Positions 9,557 to 17,675 of a stretch of 64,000 nt of DNA are shown here, piece after piece (within the stretch, counting starts at the first letter, position 1; the number at the start of each line of letters is the position of its first letter). Source of the stretch: Roseibacterium beibuensis. GTDB taxonomy: Bacteria; Pseudomonadota; Alphaproteobacteria; Rhodobacterales; Rhodobacteraceae. The notes under the pieces are model-generated. The model saw nothing but the letters and a program-made list of their open reading frames with translations. It was not told where the DNA came from and did no database searches. The stretch covers positions 24,015-88,014 of the forward strand of contig NZ_BAABHW010000008.1 in the NCBI RefSeq assembly GCF_039542305.1, read 5' to 3'. The translations under genes were made by a program, and so were the position numbers.

Positions 9557-10266
9557 GACGTGGATCCACCCATATCCTGAACACAAACCTCGTCTTCCCC
9601 GAGGCGAAGCACCCATTGGCGGTTCACGCCCGAGACACGGATCACACCGTCCTCAAGCGCGGTGCTGTTCACCGCTCGCTCGCCGCCATTTGCATAGCGG
9701 AAGATCGCCGGGACCGGCGCGTTCCGCGCGAAGCGGAAGTAGGTGAAGGTGCCATCATCCCAGATGGCGGTCGGCGTGAACTCCTCCCGGGCGCTGACGG
9801 CATAGTTCGCATTCGGCGCCTCGGCCGCGACAGCCCGGGCCGGTTGAACGCGGCTCTCGGGATAACGGAACTGCACGACGTAATGCGGGGTCTCGCGCGC
9901 CTCGACCACGTGGAAATAGTAGGAGCGGCGGTTCGTATAGACCGTGATGTTGGTGGCGACACCCGAGGCTGCAGGCTTGATCGCGAAGGCGCGTCCGCCC
10001 GGCACACCGTCGAACTGGAAGCCCACCGTATCGCCCGCGATGATCGAGCGGATGGTCTCGCCCTCGCCGAATTCGACGGTGGTGACCCGGGTCAGGGTGG
10101 TGACGATGCGGTAGACTTGGCCTTCGGTCCAGTTGGCAACCCGGACGCGGTTGTCATGGGCCCCCGGGCGCGGTGTGGTCTCGGCCAACGCTGCGGGCGC
10201 CATGAGCGCCAGTACACCAGCGACCATAAGGGCGTGGACGGATGTGAGAACGGGAACAGAGGTCAT
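9553..10266 (-). CDS. virB9: VirB9 T4SS outer-membrane core protein
   Basis: About 237 residues with an N-terminal signal peptide ending near APAALAE. Conserved VirB9/CagX features are present: YRIVTTLTRVTTVEFG near the N terminus, YSFH-like block TNRRSYYFHVV, and the C-terminal PTAIWDDGTFTYFRF. It forms the outer-membrane core with VirB7 and VirB10. Start chosen at the ATG in front of the signal peptide, which overlaps the virB8 stop by 4 bp. Confidence 0.93.
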   Translation of the reverse strand: MTSVPVLTSVHALMVAGVLALMAPAALAETTPRPGAHDNRVRVANWTEGQVYRIVTTLTRVTTVEFGEGETIRSIIAGDTVGFQFDGVPGGRAFAIKPAASGVATNITVYTNRRSYYFHVVEARETPHYVVQFRYPESRVQPARAVAAEAPNANYAVSAREEFTPTAIWDDGTFTYFRFARNAPVPAIFRYANGGERAVNSTALEDGVIRVSGVNRQWVLRLGEDEVCVQDMGGSTS

Positions 10267-10940
10267 TCGGAACGGTCCGATCGGATGGCATATTGGGTGA
10301 CGGTGAAGCCGAAGGGGTTCTGCCAGACATCGTCGATCGAACGGGTCCGTTCGGGTTGGAATGCAAACATCAATGTTGCGGTGAAGGATCCGTCCTGTGC
10401 CCCTTGCGGGCTGGTCAGGCGCTTTCTGAGGCGCACCTGCGCGCGGTTCTCGCCGATGAGCGTGATCGAGGCGATCTCGACAGCCATCTCGGCCGCGGGG
10501 CCATAGCGGGTCGGCGGATAGCTCTCCTGCCCCGAGGTCCACATGGCGCGCATGCTGGCCTCGGCCGCCCCGGTGGATTGCGCCAGCACACGGCGCACGC
10601 GCAGATCATTGTCGAGCTGGTTGTAGGCTTCGCGGTCGAGGATGTAGCGGTAGATCTGCGCCTCGATGATCGCAGGTCGCTCGGCAAGCCGCACCGTCTC
10701 GACCGTGGCGTTCGGCAGGGCCAAGCCCGTCGTGGGATCATAGGGCACGACGACCGGAGGCGGCGTCTCGACCATCAGGGCGACGGCCGCGGCCGCAAGG
10801 CAGCCGAAGACCCCGAAGCCCGCTCCGCCAAGTCCGATCATCCGCCAGAGCTGCTCCCGGCGCAGCGCGCCGTGGATCAGTTCTTCTTCGACCAGTTCAC
10901 GGGTGCTCATGCCTGCCGTCATGTCCGGTGCCTTGGTCAT
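10263..10940 (-). CDS. virB8: VirB8 T4SS inner-membrane assembly factor
   Basis: 225 residues: short cytosolic N terminus, one membrane segment (about residues 35-56, IGLGGAGFGVFGCLAAAAVA), then a periplasmic NTF2-like domain with the VirB8 signature YILDREAYN. It bridges VirB9/VirB10 and inner-membrane subunits. The stop overlaps virB9 and the start overlaps virB5, both by 4 bp. Confidence 0.92.
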   Translation of the reverse strand: MTKAPDMTAGMSTRELVEEELIHGALRREQLWRMIGLGGAGFGVFGCLAAAAVALMVETPPPVVVPYDPTTGLALPNATVETVRLAERPAIIEAQIYRYILDREAYNQLDNDLRVRRVLAQSTGAAEASMRAMWTSGQESYPPTRYGPAAEMAVEIASITLIGENRAQVRLRKRLTSPQGAQDGSFTATLMFAFQPERTRSIDDVWQNPFGFTVTQYAIRSDRSE

Positions 10941-11734
10941 GGCCGCAGCCTCGGCAGGGTGAAGTCCATGTACCGGCGCTCTTCGGCGACGGTGGCAGCG
11001 TCCACCACGCCCGCATTGCCTGCGCCGAGGGTCTGGATGGCTTCAAGCTCCCACATCCGCGTCATGGCGATGGCGAGTTCCGCCGTGACGCGGGTGTTGT
11101 GATCCATCGACTCCTTGAGGTCTTCCATGTCGGGGATCAACGACACGAGTTGCTCGACGCGTTCCAGTGATTGCGCCGCCTCGGCATGGCTGTTCTGGGC
11201 CGCCGCCGACATAACGGCGCCGGTCGTGGCGCGGGTGGCGACACCTTCGGCGCCGGGATTGCCGCTGGTGGCGATCTCGCGGAGTGAATCCTCATCGAAC
11301 CCAGCACCGGCAAGGGCCTGTTCCATCTGCGTGCGCAGAGGGCCCGCATTGGGGCCGATCAGGCTCGACCAGTCACCCGCCTGAATCCCCCTGATCAGTC
11401 CGGGGATGTCTTCGAAATTGGCCTGCAGGAGGCCATCGAGATCGCCGCCCATGGCGAGGCCGAGGATGCTACGCGGCCCAGTCAGTGAGGCGTACATCTC
11501 GTTCAGCTGATCGAGTTGGCCTTGCAGCGTCTCGAGCTGCGCCAGCGCATTGTCCAGAAGATCGGTCTGGATCCCGAAATCCTGCAGCATCTGCTGAAGC
11601 TGGCGGATTTCCTGGGCGATGTTCTGGGTATCGACCGTGGGCACGCCCTGTGCGGTGACAGGCCCCGCGAGGGCGGTGGACAGCGCGAGGGTCGCGGCGG
11701 TGGTGGTGAGGGAACGGTACAAGCGCCGGATCAT
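10937..11734 (-). CDS. virB5: VirB5/TrbJ-like minor pilus protein
   Basis: 265 residues with a signal peptide cleaved near AGPVTAQ. The mature protein is helical: an N-terminal coiled coil (IAQEIRQLQQMLQDFGIQ), a glycine-rich middle and a C-terminal helix ending in RRYMDFTLPRLRP. This matches VirB5/TrbJ, a pilus-tip adhesin. Its mature N terminus (QGVPTVD) and C terminus (MDFT) resemble those of the upstream transglycosylase, suggesting a shared origin. Confidence 0.85.
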   Translation of the reverse strand: MIRRLYRSLTTTAATLALSTALAGPVTAQGVPTVDTQNIAQEIRQLQQMLQDFGIQTDLLDNALAQLETLQGQLDQLNEMYASLTGPRSILGLAMGGDLDGLLQANFEDIPGLIRGIQAGDWSSLIGPNAGPLRTQMEQALAGAGFDEDSLREIATSGNPGAEGVATRATTGAVMSAAAQNSHAEAAQSLERVEQLVSLIPDMEDLKESMDHNTRVTAELAIAMTRMWELEAIQTLGAGNAGVVDAATVAEERRYMDFTLPRLRP

Positions 11735-12897
11735 CGCAATGTCTCCTGGGTGAAATCCATGAATTGCCGCTCGGCGGCTTGGGCCGCGGCTATGGCGAGT
11801 TGTTCCTCGCTCAGCGGCTGGGTGTGGGCGGCCTTGATCCGGGTGCGGATCGCGACCAGTCGGGCCAGTTCGGCGCGCGCATAGGTGTTGAGCGCGATGG
11901 CCTCGTGCAGGTCTTCGGTCTCGCCGATGCGGGTGATGATGTCCTGCACACGCAGGGCTGCAGCGCGGACAGAGACCAGCGAGTAGTCACCATAAGCGCC
12001 TGCACCATGGGCCGAGAGGCTGAAGCTCGCGTTCGCCAGAAGCACCGGGTCGATGGTGCCGAGCGCATCGATGCCGCCCACGGCGGCGAGGTAGCTGTTG
12101 TACTGCTGCGGGATCACCACGACGTAATGCTGGGTTTCCGCAAAGGGCGGGACGCCGCCGTAGTTCTGAACGTTGCCCGGGCCTGCGTTATAGGCCGCGA
12201 GCGCGTGGATGATGTTACCATCGAACATGTTCAGCATCTGCGCGAGGTAGCGGGCGCCCCCCGTCACCTGCAGCCAAGGGTCGTCGTAATAGGCCGGGTA
12301 GATCCCGAGATCGCCCGCCGTGCCGGGCATGATCTGGGTGAGGCCAAACGCCCCCACGGGGGAGCGCGCCCCGATCTGGAAGCGGCTTTCCTGCCAGATC
12401 AGCGCCTGCAGAAGGCAGCGCCATTGCACGAGCGACAGGCCGGCACGGCTCACCCCTGGCAGTCCATGCGTGTCACGTGCCGCGCGGATGATCAGTTCCT
12501 CAATCCCTTCCCGGGCATCGCCGAACATCCGGGCTGCAGCCGGATTGTTGTCCTCGGGCGCGTAGAGGCTGGCGGCTGCGCTTTCGACGTCACCAACCAC
12601 CCCCTGCCCCGCCTCAAGCCCGGCCACGGTGCCAGCCACATCACCCGAGCCGAGCGACATCGCATCCATCAGCCCTTCGAGCGAGGCGAGTTGCTGGCGC
12701 TCGATCTCGGCCAGTTCCTCCTCGCGGGTCAGCCGGTCCTGCTGCAGTGCGAGATCCTGATCGGTCTGCTCGAGGATCGCCTGTCGTTCGGCGAAGAGGC
12801 GCAGATCGAAGGTCGGCACGCCTTGGGCGGCGGCCGGCCCCAATGTGGGACCTGCCAGCGCAATGCTGACCATCGAGAGGGGAAGCCAGGTCCGCAT
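11731..12897 (-). CDS. Lytic transglycosylase with VirB5-like N- and C-terminal segments
   Basis: 388 residues, signal peptide, mature start QGVPTFD. Residues about 25-75 are coiled coil. The centre (about 150-260) is an SLT-type muramidase domain with catalytic Glu in IWQESRFQIG, then SPVGAFGLTQIMPGTA and AAYNAGPGNV. The C terminus is helical and ends RQFMDFTQETLR. Both ends look like those of the adjacent VirB5, as if a transglycosylase domain was inserted in a VirB5 copy. It probably opens peptidoglycan at the secretion channel. Overlaps virB5 by 4 bp. Confidence 0.85.
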   Translation of the reverse strand: MRTWLPLSMVSIALAGPTLGPAAAQGVPTFDLRLFAERQAILEQTDQDLALQQDRLTREEELAEIERQQLASLEGLMDAMSLGSGDVAGTVAGLEAGQGVVGDVESAAASLYAPEDNNPAAARMFGDAREGIEELIIRAARDTHGLPGVSRAGLSLVQWRCLLQALIWQESRFQIGARSPVGAFGLTQIMPGTAGDLGIYPAYYDDPWLQVTGGARYLAQMLNMFDGNIIHALAAYNAGPGNVQNYGGVPPFAETQHYVVVIPQQYNSYLAAVGGIDALGTIDPVLLANASFSLSAHGAGAYGDYSLVSVRAAALRVQDIITRIGETEDLHEAIALNTYARAELARLVAIRTRIKAAHTQPLSEEQLAIAAAQAAERQFMDFTQETLR

Positions 12898-12901
12898 GGG
12901 C

Positions 12902-13117
12902 TTAGCCGCCCGCCCCCAGCATCACGAAATCGCAAGCCGTGTCGCGGCGCGTGACGGCGGCCCCCATCGTCGAGATCGTGGTCGTGGCGGTTGCGCCTTG
13001 TGCGGGCGCCTCGCGGAAGTTGAAGCAGTTGGCCTGCGCAGGGTTATGCTGCGCGCAGGCCGTCAGGCTCAGGCCAAGGCCAAGCAGCACGACGCTGCGG
13101 ATGATGGTACGGATCAT
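12902..13117 (-). CDS. VirB7-like small lipoprotein
   Basis: 71 residues with a lipoprotein signal peptide and lipobox LTAC (Cys21), giving a mature chain of about 50 residues with two further cysteines. Size, lipidation and position after virB4 fit a VirB7 role, which stabilises VirB9 at the outer membrane. The order differs from the Agrobacterium operon, so the VirB7 assignment is an inference. The start overlaps the virB4 stop by 4 bp. Confidence 0.75.
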   Translation of the reverse strand: MIRTIIRSVVLLGLGLSLTACAQHNPAQANCFNFREAPAQGATATTTISTMGAAVTRRDTACDFVMLGAGG

Positions 13118-15498
13118 GTCACTCTCCAGAAATCAGGGCGGTCCCGGTAGTCAGAGCCAACGAGGGCCTCGCCTTTCTCCATGCCGCCAAGGATGGTCAC
13201 GAGCGGGCCGAGGGCGCTGAGATCAGCGTCGATCACGACGGAACCCCGGTCATCGCGCACGAGAGCCAGGCGCGAGGCGGAGCCGACGCCCAGAAGAACG
13301 TCGAGTTCTTTCTCGCTGAGGCCGAGCATCGCGTAATCGGCAGCCGAGGCGCGGATGTTGGGCAAAAGCACCTGCGTCGGCACGGCTTCCACGATGGTCT
13401 TGCCGGTCCGGGTACGTTCGAGCTGGCTGGCATATTGCGTCATCATCACGACGACGGCGTTCTGCTTGCGCGCGGTCACCAGCCAGTTCGAGAGCCGCTC
13501 CGCGAAGTAGGCGTTGTCGAGCGCCTTCCAAGCCTCGTCGATGACGATGATCGTGGGCTTGCGATCCTCGATCACGCGCTCGACCCGTCGGAACAGGTAC
13601 GACAGGACCGCCATGCGTTCCCGCTCGCTCTCGGAATCGAGGATGCCGGTCAGATCGAAGCCCGCAACATCGCCGTCGATGCTGAAGCTGTCCTCGGCAT
13701 TGGCCCCGAAGATCCATCCATAGCGGCCATCGGCCGTCCATTCCTGCATCCGCTCGAAGAGATCGCCCTCATCATCGGTTGAGACGAGGAGAGAGGCGAA
13801 GTCCGACCAGTTGCGCAGTCCCGCGTTTCCGGCGCTTGCGTTCTGGCGCACGACCTCCTGCAGGCGGTTGGTCTGCACCGGGGTCAGGGGCCGGTCCCGG
13901 CGCTCGAGGAGGCTTGCAAGCCAGTCGGCAAGCCAGGCCTGACCGCGGGCGTCGATCTCGGTTTGCAACGGGTTCAGGCCCGTGGGCCGTCCGGCCCGCA
14001 CGGTTGAATAGCTGCCGCCGAGCGCGCGGACGGCCATCTCCATGCCCGCGCGATAGTCGAAGACGAAGAGCCTCGCGCCGGCCCGGCGAGCCATGGTCAT
14101 CAGGAACGCCGCCAGCACGGATTTGCCCGAGCCGGGACGGCCGAGGATCAGCGTGTGGCCTCCCGTGGGCTCGCGGTCCGGCGCGCCCTGTTCGTGGAAG
14201 TTGAAGCGGAAGCCACTGCGCTCGGGTGTCGGGAAAAGCGTGATCGGCACGCCCCAAGGAACTTCCATACCGGTCTTGCCGAGGGGCGTGCGGTGGAAAG
14301 CAGCAAGATCGGCGAAGTTGTGGTTCGTGATCGCGGCCTTGCGGCTGCGCGCCCCGGTATTGCCGGGATGCTGCGCCATGAAATGCGCCCGCGCTCCGAA
14401 GGCTTCGGAGATCAGGTTGATTCCGCAGGTGGCGGAGATGTTGCGGATTTCGGCTGCGATATCGTCGAGGGCGGCCTGGTTGCGCGCGTAGACGGCCACC
14501 GTCATGTGGTGCTCGCCGAAGATCAGACGCTTGGATTCCAGATCGTCCTGCGCGAGTTCCAGCTCCTGCGCGAGGCTGACGGCGCCGTCATTGGCGGCCT
14601 GCATGAGGCGTAGCTGCCGCTTGATCCGGCCTGCCATGATGTTGGCGTTGATCGGCACGAAAGAGTGCGTGACCACCATGTCGACGGGCAAGTTCAGCTC
14701 GTCGAGCATCAGGCTATCGGTCTTGGCGGGGTAGTTCTTCACCGAAAAGATCGCCCCGAGCTTGTCGCCGACGGCACCGTCCGAGAGTGCGATGGTCGTG
14801 CCGCGGAAGGTGACGCGGGTATTGGCCACATCCTCGGCAATCACACCGAGGCGCGACCGCGGAAAAAGCGGGTGCTCTTCGCCGGTGTTGAGCGAGCCGA
14901 GGAAGCCCAGAAGTTCGCCGGTGCTTGCGGCCAGCAGGCGAGGCTTCAGCTCATCGAAGGAGGACAGCAGAAACCCCACGACCTCGTCGAGCTTGCGCAA
15001 GCGGCGGGTTGTGTCCGCTGCATGTCGCGCACGCGACGCCCCCAGACCGAAGGGCAAACGGCTCCCCGCCTCGGGGCGCTTAAGGACCGTCAGGGTCAGT
15101 GTCTTGTCACGCAGGCCCGCCTGACCCAGATGCGCGTGCCATCGTTTGTCGACGGCGGTGGCAAATCCCTCGCCCGGGATGGGCGGCAGGGTCACGTCGA
15201 CCGCTTTCGAGACTTTGTGCAGGTAGAAGGAGAACTCGGTCCCCACCTGCGCGACGATGCCTGCCAGGAGCCCGCCGATCCGGTCGAGATGCGCATCCTC
15301 GCTCGTGGTGCTGTTCACCCCTTCGAGCCGGATGCACTGCATCAGCTCGTTGCCGCGCGTCCGGATCGTCCGGTCGGTCACGAGGCTGACATAGGGCAGC
15401 ATGGACGAGAGCCGCTTCTCGCCCTTGACCCATGCGGGCAGCGCGGTGAGCGGATCGAGGGCGTCGGCCACTTCATCGGCTACTCCATCACGGGGCAT
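13114..15498 (-). CDS. virB4: VirB4 T4SS ATPase
   Basis: 794 residues, family-sized. The N-terminal half is the CagE/TrbE/VirB4 region. Walker A GRPGSGKSVLAAF lies near residue 452 and Walker B TIIVIDEAWKAL near residue 650, followed by MMTQYASQL. It energises pilus biogenesis at the inner membrane. The start overlaps virB3 by 11 bp and the end overlaps the lipoprotein gene by 4 bp. Confidence 0.95.
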   Translation of the reverse strand: MPRDGVADEVADALDPLTALPAWVKGEKRLSSMLPYVSLVTDRTIRTRGNELMQCIRLEGVNSTTSEDAHLDRIGGLLAGIVAQVGTEFSFYLHKVSKAVDVTLPPIPGEGFATAVDKRWHAHLGQAGLRDKTLTLTVLKRPEAGSRLPFGLGASRARHAADTTRRLRKLDEVVGFLLSSFDELKPRLLAASTGELLGFLGSLNTGEEHPLFPRSRLGVIAEDVANTRVTFRGTTIALSDGAVGDKLGAIFSVKNYPAKTDSLMLDELNLPVDMVVTHSFVPINANIMAGRIKRQLRLMQAANDGAVSLAQELELAQDDLESKRLIFGEHHMTVAVYARNQAALDDIAAEIRNISATCGINLISEAFGARAHFMAQHPGNTGARSRKAAITNHNFADLAAFHRTPLGKTGMEVPWGVPITLFPTPERSGFRFNFHEQGAPDREPTGGHTLILGRPGSGKSVLAAFLMTMARRAGARLFVFDYRAGMEMAVRALGGSYSTVRAGRPTGLNPLQTEIDARGQAWLADWLASLLERRDRPLTPVQTNRLQEVVRQNASAGNAGLRNWSDFASLLVSTDDEGDLFERMQEWTADGRYGWIFGANAEDSFSIDGDVAGFDLTGILDSESERERMAVLSYLFRRVERVIEDRKPTIIVIDEAWKALDNAYFAERLSNWLVTARKQNAVVVMMTQYASQLERTRTGKTIVEAVPTQVLLPNIRASAADYAMLGLSEKELDVLLGVGSASRLALVRDDRGSVVIDADLSALGPLVTILGGMEKGEALVGSDYRDRPDFWRVT

Positions 15499-15766
15499 AG
15501 CTGTCGCCCCCGTGGAGCTTGCGGTTCGCCGTGGGCGGAGTTTCCTGCAAGGTGATCACCAGGACATCGAGGAAGTTCGGATCCCAGTCCGCGGCCTTCC
15601 AGAGCGCCGGCCAGGCCAGCCCCGCGAAGACGGCCACCACCCAGCTCTGGACCCAGAGGAACAGGAGCGTCGAGCCGAAGAGCCAAACCATGGCGTACAT
15701 GATCGGCAAGCCCATCAGCTTGGGTGGCCTGAGAAGGCCGATGAACACGCGGGATTGGTCGGACAT
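15488..15766 (-). CDS. virB3: VirB3 T4SS inner-membrane protein
   Basis: 92 residues with two adjacent hydrophobic segments after a short polar N terminus; the motif VFIGLLRPPKLMGLP is typical of VirB3/TrbD. In this family it works with VirB4 in pilus assembly. It sits between virB2 (9 bp gap) and virB4 (11 bp overlap) as expected. Confidence 0.88.
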   Translation of the reverse strand: MSDQSRVFIGLLRPPKLMGLPIMYAMVWLFGSTLLFLWVQSWVVAVFAGLAWPALWKAADWDPNFLDVLVITLQETPPTANRKLHGGDSYAP

Positions 15767-15775
15767 GGGTCTTGC

Positions 15776-16066
15776 TCAGGTCGTCCAGATGGCTGCGACG
15801 ATGGTGGGCGCTGCAGCGATGCCGGCGATCGCGACCACGACCCAGAGCGCCTGGCGGAAATCGAGGATGCCGAAGAGCCAGGAGAGGAACACGCCGATCA
15901 GCGCGAGCGTGCCGATCACGATGCCCAAGGGGCCGGTGATCGCATCGACGATGCCTTGCAGAAGGGTTTGCACGGGCGAGAGGTCGATGCTTTGCGCAAG
16001 CGCCGGTCCTGCCAGGACGATGAGGGCCATCGCGCCGAGCGCGACGATAGAAGGTTTGGACGTCAC
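15776..16066 (-). CDS. virB2: VirB2 major pilin
   Basis: 96 residues: a signal peptide cleaved near GPALAQS, then two long hydrophobic segments separated by a short loop, the VirB2/TrbC pilin layout. The mature chain is about 70 residues. Start overlaps the virB1 stop by 4 bp. Pilin identity follows from layout and position. Confidence 0.88.
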   Translation of the reverse strand: MTSKPSIVALGAMALIVLAGPALAQSIDLSPVQTLLQGIVDAITGPLGIVIGTLALIGVFLSWLFGILDFRQALWVVVAIAGIAAAPTIVAAIWTT

Positions 16067-16767
16067 GAAAGGTCTCCTCTCAGCCGCTGGAACACGGCTG
16101 TCACACGGGCCACATGGCCTTGGGTTTCTCGAAAGGGGGGAATGCCGCCATGGCGGGTGACCGCATGGGGACCGGCATTGTAGGCCGCAAGCGCCAGCGC
16201 GGGATCGCCGAACTGCTCAAGCATCATCAGAAGGTAACGCGCCGAGCCGTCGAGGTTCTGTGCGATGTCATGGGGGTCAACACCGAGATCGCGCGCGGTA
16301 TCGGGCATCAGCTGGCCGAGCCCGATGGCACCGACCGGGCTCAAGGCGCCGGGATTGTACGCGCTCTCGACCTCGATGTTGGCGCGATAGAACAGCGCCC
16401 AATCGGTGACCGACAGGCCCGCCCGACGCAGGGCATCATGGCTGCCGTAACGCAGCGCCGTGGTCTCGATGGCGTGGAGGATTTCGGGGGCGGCGCGGAT
16501 GGCGCGCGGGGCAATCGCTGCGGCAGCCGTTACATCGCTGAGGGGATCATCATCCCCATGGGACTGCGGTGCGGCAAAGAGAAAGAGACGATCTGGAAGG
16601 GGCCCATTCTGGGCGTTTTCGTCACCGGTGAACGAGCGCAGGGTGCTCGTGGCATCAGTTGTGTCGATCAGTCGGCCATCAGGGCTGACCTGGAAGATGA
16701 AACCGTCGGCCCCATTCTGTGCATATGCGGCCAAGGGTGCGGAACAAACACCTGTACCGAGTAGCAC
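16063..16767 (-). CDS. virB1: VirB1-like lytic transglycosylase (start uncertain)
   Basis: The C-terminal half is an SLT domain: catalytic Glu in NIEVESAYNPG, then SPVGAIGLGQLMPDTA and AAYNAGPHAV. It presumably clears peptidoglycan for the channel. A hydrophobic stretch AFALVVLLG and ...APLAAYAQ looks like a signal peptide, but the only in-frame start codon near it is GTG at 16767, in the middle of that hydrophobic stretch. The upstream part of the open frame overlaps the preceding gene and is probably not translated. Either a non-standard start or coupling from the upstream gene (stop at 16787) is used. Confidence 0.8.
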   Translation of the reverse strand: MLLGTGVCSAPLAAYAQNGADGFIFQVSPDGRLIDTTDATSTLRSFTGDENAQNGPLPDRLFLFAAPQSHGDDDPLSDVTAAAAIAPRAIRAAPEILHAIETTALRYGSHDALRRAGLSVTDWALFYRANIEVESAYNPGALSPVGAIGLGQLMPDTARDLGVDPHDIAQNLDGSARYLLMMLEQFGDPALALAAYNAGPHAVTRHGGIPPFRETQGHVARVTAVFQRLRGDLS

Positions 16768-16786
16768 GACGAGCGCAAACGCGCGG

Positions 16787-17146
16787 TCAGTTGTCCTTGA
16801 CCAGAACCGGGCCGGTCCGTGGCTCGGACGTGCGCCCGGGTGCTGCGTGACGCTCGCGAGCGCCTTCGACGAGCGGGATGCTGGCAGTCGTGCAACCCAT
16901 GTCGACAAGGAAGCTGACAAGACCGACGATGGTCTTGAAATCGCGCTGCTTGAGGACGCTGCGGCTGGTGACGAGCATCTTGTCGTCGCCACCATCCGGG
17001 GCAACTGCCCGGATGACCCAGGCGCCGTACCAACTGTTGTGGCGCTTCTCGGCGCCTTCCTTGCAGACCACCTCGATGAGATAGCCTTCGGCAAGGAGGC
17101 TGCGCAGCCCGTCTTCTGTAACCACATTCGGTGCTTCTTCTATCAT
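16787..17146 (-). CDS. Unknown first gene of the virB operon
   Basis: About 119 residues, soluble, starting MIEEAPNVVTEDG with an AGGGAAGG purine stretch before the ATG. No known domain; the hydrophobic core segment DFKTIVGLVSFLVDMGC is too short to be a clear membrane anchor. A longer start at 17209 is possible. As the first gene after the virB promoter it could be a regulator, but no DNA-binding motif is visible. Confidence 0.6.
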   Translation of the reverse strand: MIEEAPNVVTEDGLRSLLAEGYLIEVVCKEGAEKRHNSWYGAWVIRAVAPDGGDDKMLVTSRSVLKQRDFKTIVGLVSFLVDMGCTTASIPLVEGARERHAAPGRTSEPRTGPVLVKDN

Positions 17147-17214
17147 GGCCTTCCCTGGGTCCCTTTTTTCTGCGTGAGATGCAGTCTCGGGCCCACGGGG
17201 TCGCAACACCGCGG

Positions 17215-17244
17215 GCGATACAAGACAACATTAACGATAGCAAG
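17215..17244 (-). promoter_or_regulatory. Putative virB operon promoter
   Basis: Read on the minus strand: TTGCTA, 17-bp spacer containing TTAATGTTGT, then TATCGC, about 70 bp before the first virB-operon start. A 27/30 identical block lies in front of the secreted-protein gene at 19138. CAAGACAA occurs twice here, 20 bp apart. Confidence 0.6.
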
Positions 17245-17258
17245 ACAATTAAAACGAC

Positions 17259-17286
17259 TTGACGAAGATTGCCTTGCTCCGATAAG
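17259..17286 (+). promoter_or_regulatory. Putative promoter of the 17343 gene
   Basis: TTGACG (17259-17264), 16-bp spacer, GATAAG (17281-17286), followed about 40 bp later by AAAGGAG (17323-17329) and the TTG start. Divergent from the virB promoter. Confidence 0.45.
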
Positions 17287-17342
17287 AGTGATAGCCGACA
17301 GATCGACAATCTTAAAGGCGGCAAAGGAGTTTTGCCCTGCGC

Positions 17343-17621
17343 TTGTTTATTGCGCGCAACGCTCCGTTGCTGTTCGCGCTCCTGCTTGTAAGCATGCCGG
17401 TAGCTGCGGCCGCGGATTGCGTACCTCCAGAACGACCGTTCTTGCCTAAGTCGCAAGACGACATGCGTGCCTACGCCGATCTGATCAGAAGCGATTTCGA
17501 GACCTACATTGCCGATGTGCAGGACTACTTCCGTTGTCTAGACACCGAGCGCGCCCGCACCTTTGTCGAGGCGAGGGAGGTCAGTGATGACTATGCCAGG
17601 TTCCTGAATGCTGTCGAATAG
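17343..17621 (+). CDS. Small secreted protein of unknown function
   Basis: 92 residues starting at TTG, 13 bases downstream of AAAGGAG. Signal peptide FIARNAPLLFALLLVSMPVAAAA, then a mature helical, acidic chain with two cysteines (DCVPP and YFRCLD), likely disulfide-bonded. It is divergent from the virB operon and probably periplasmic or exported. No recognised family. Confidence 0.6.
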   Translation: MFIARNAPLLFALLLVSMPVAAAADCVPPERPFLPKSQDDMRAYADLIRSDFETYIADVQDYFRCLDTERARTFVEAREVSDDYARFLNAVE

Positions 17622-17675
17622 AGGTGCTCGGCCATTTCCTTGAGGCCATCAAGCGTCACCGCATTGTGCCTAACT

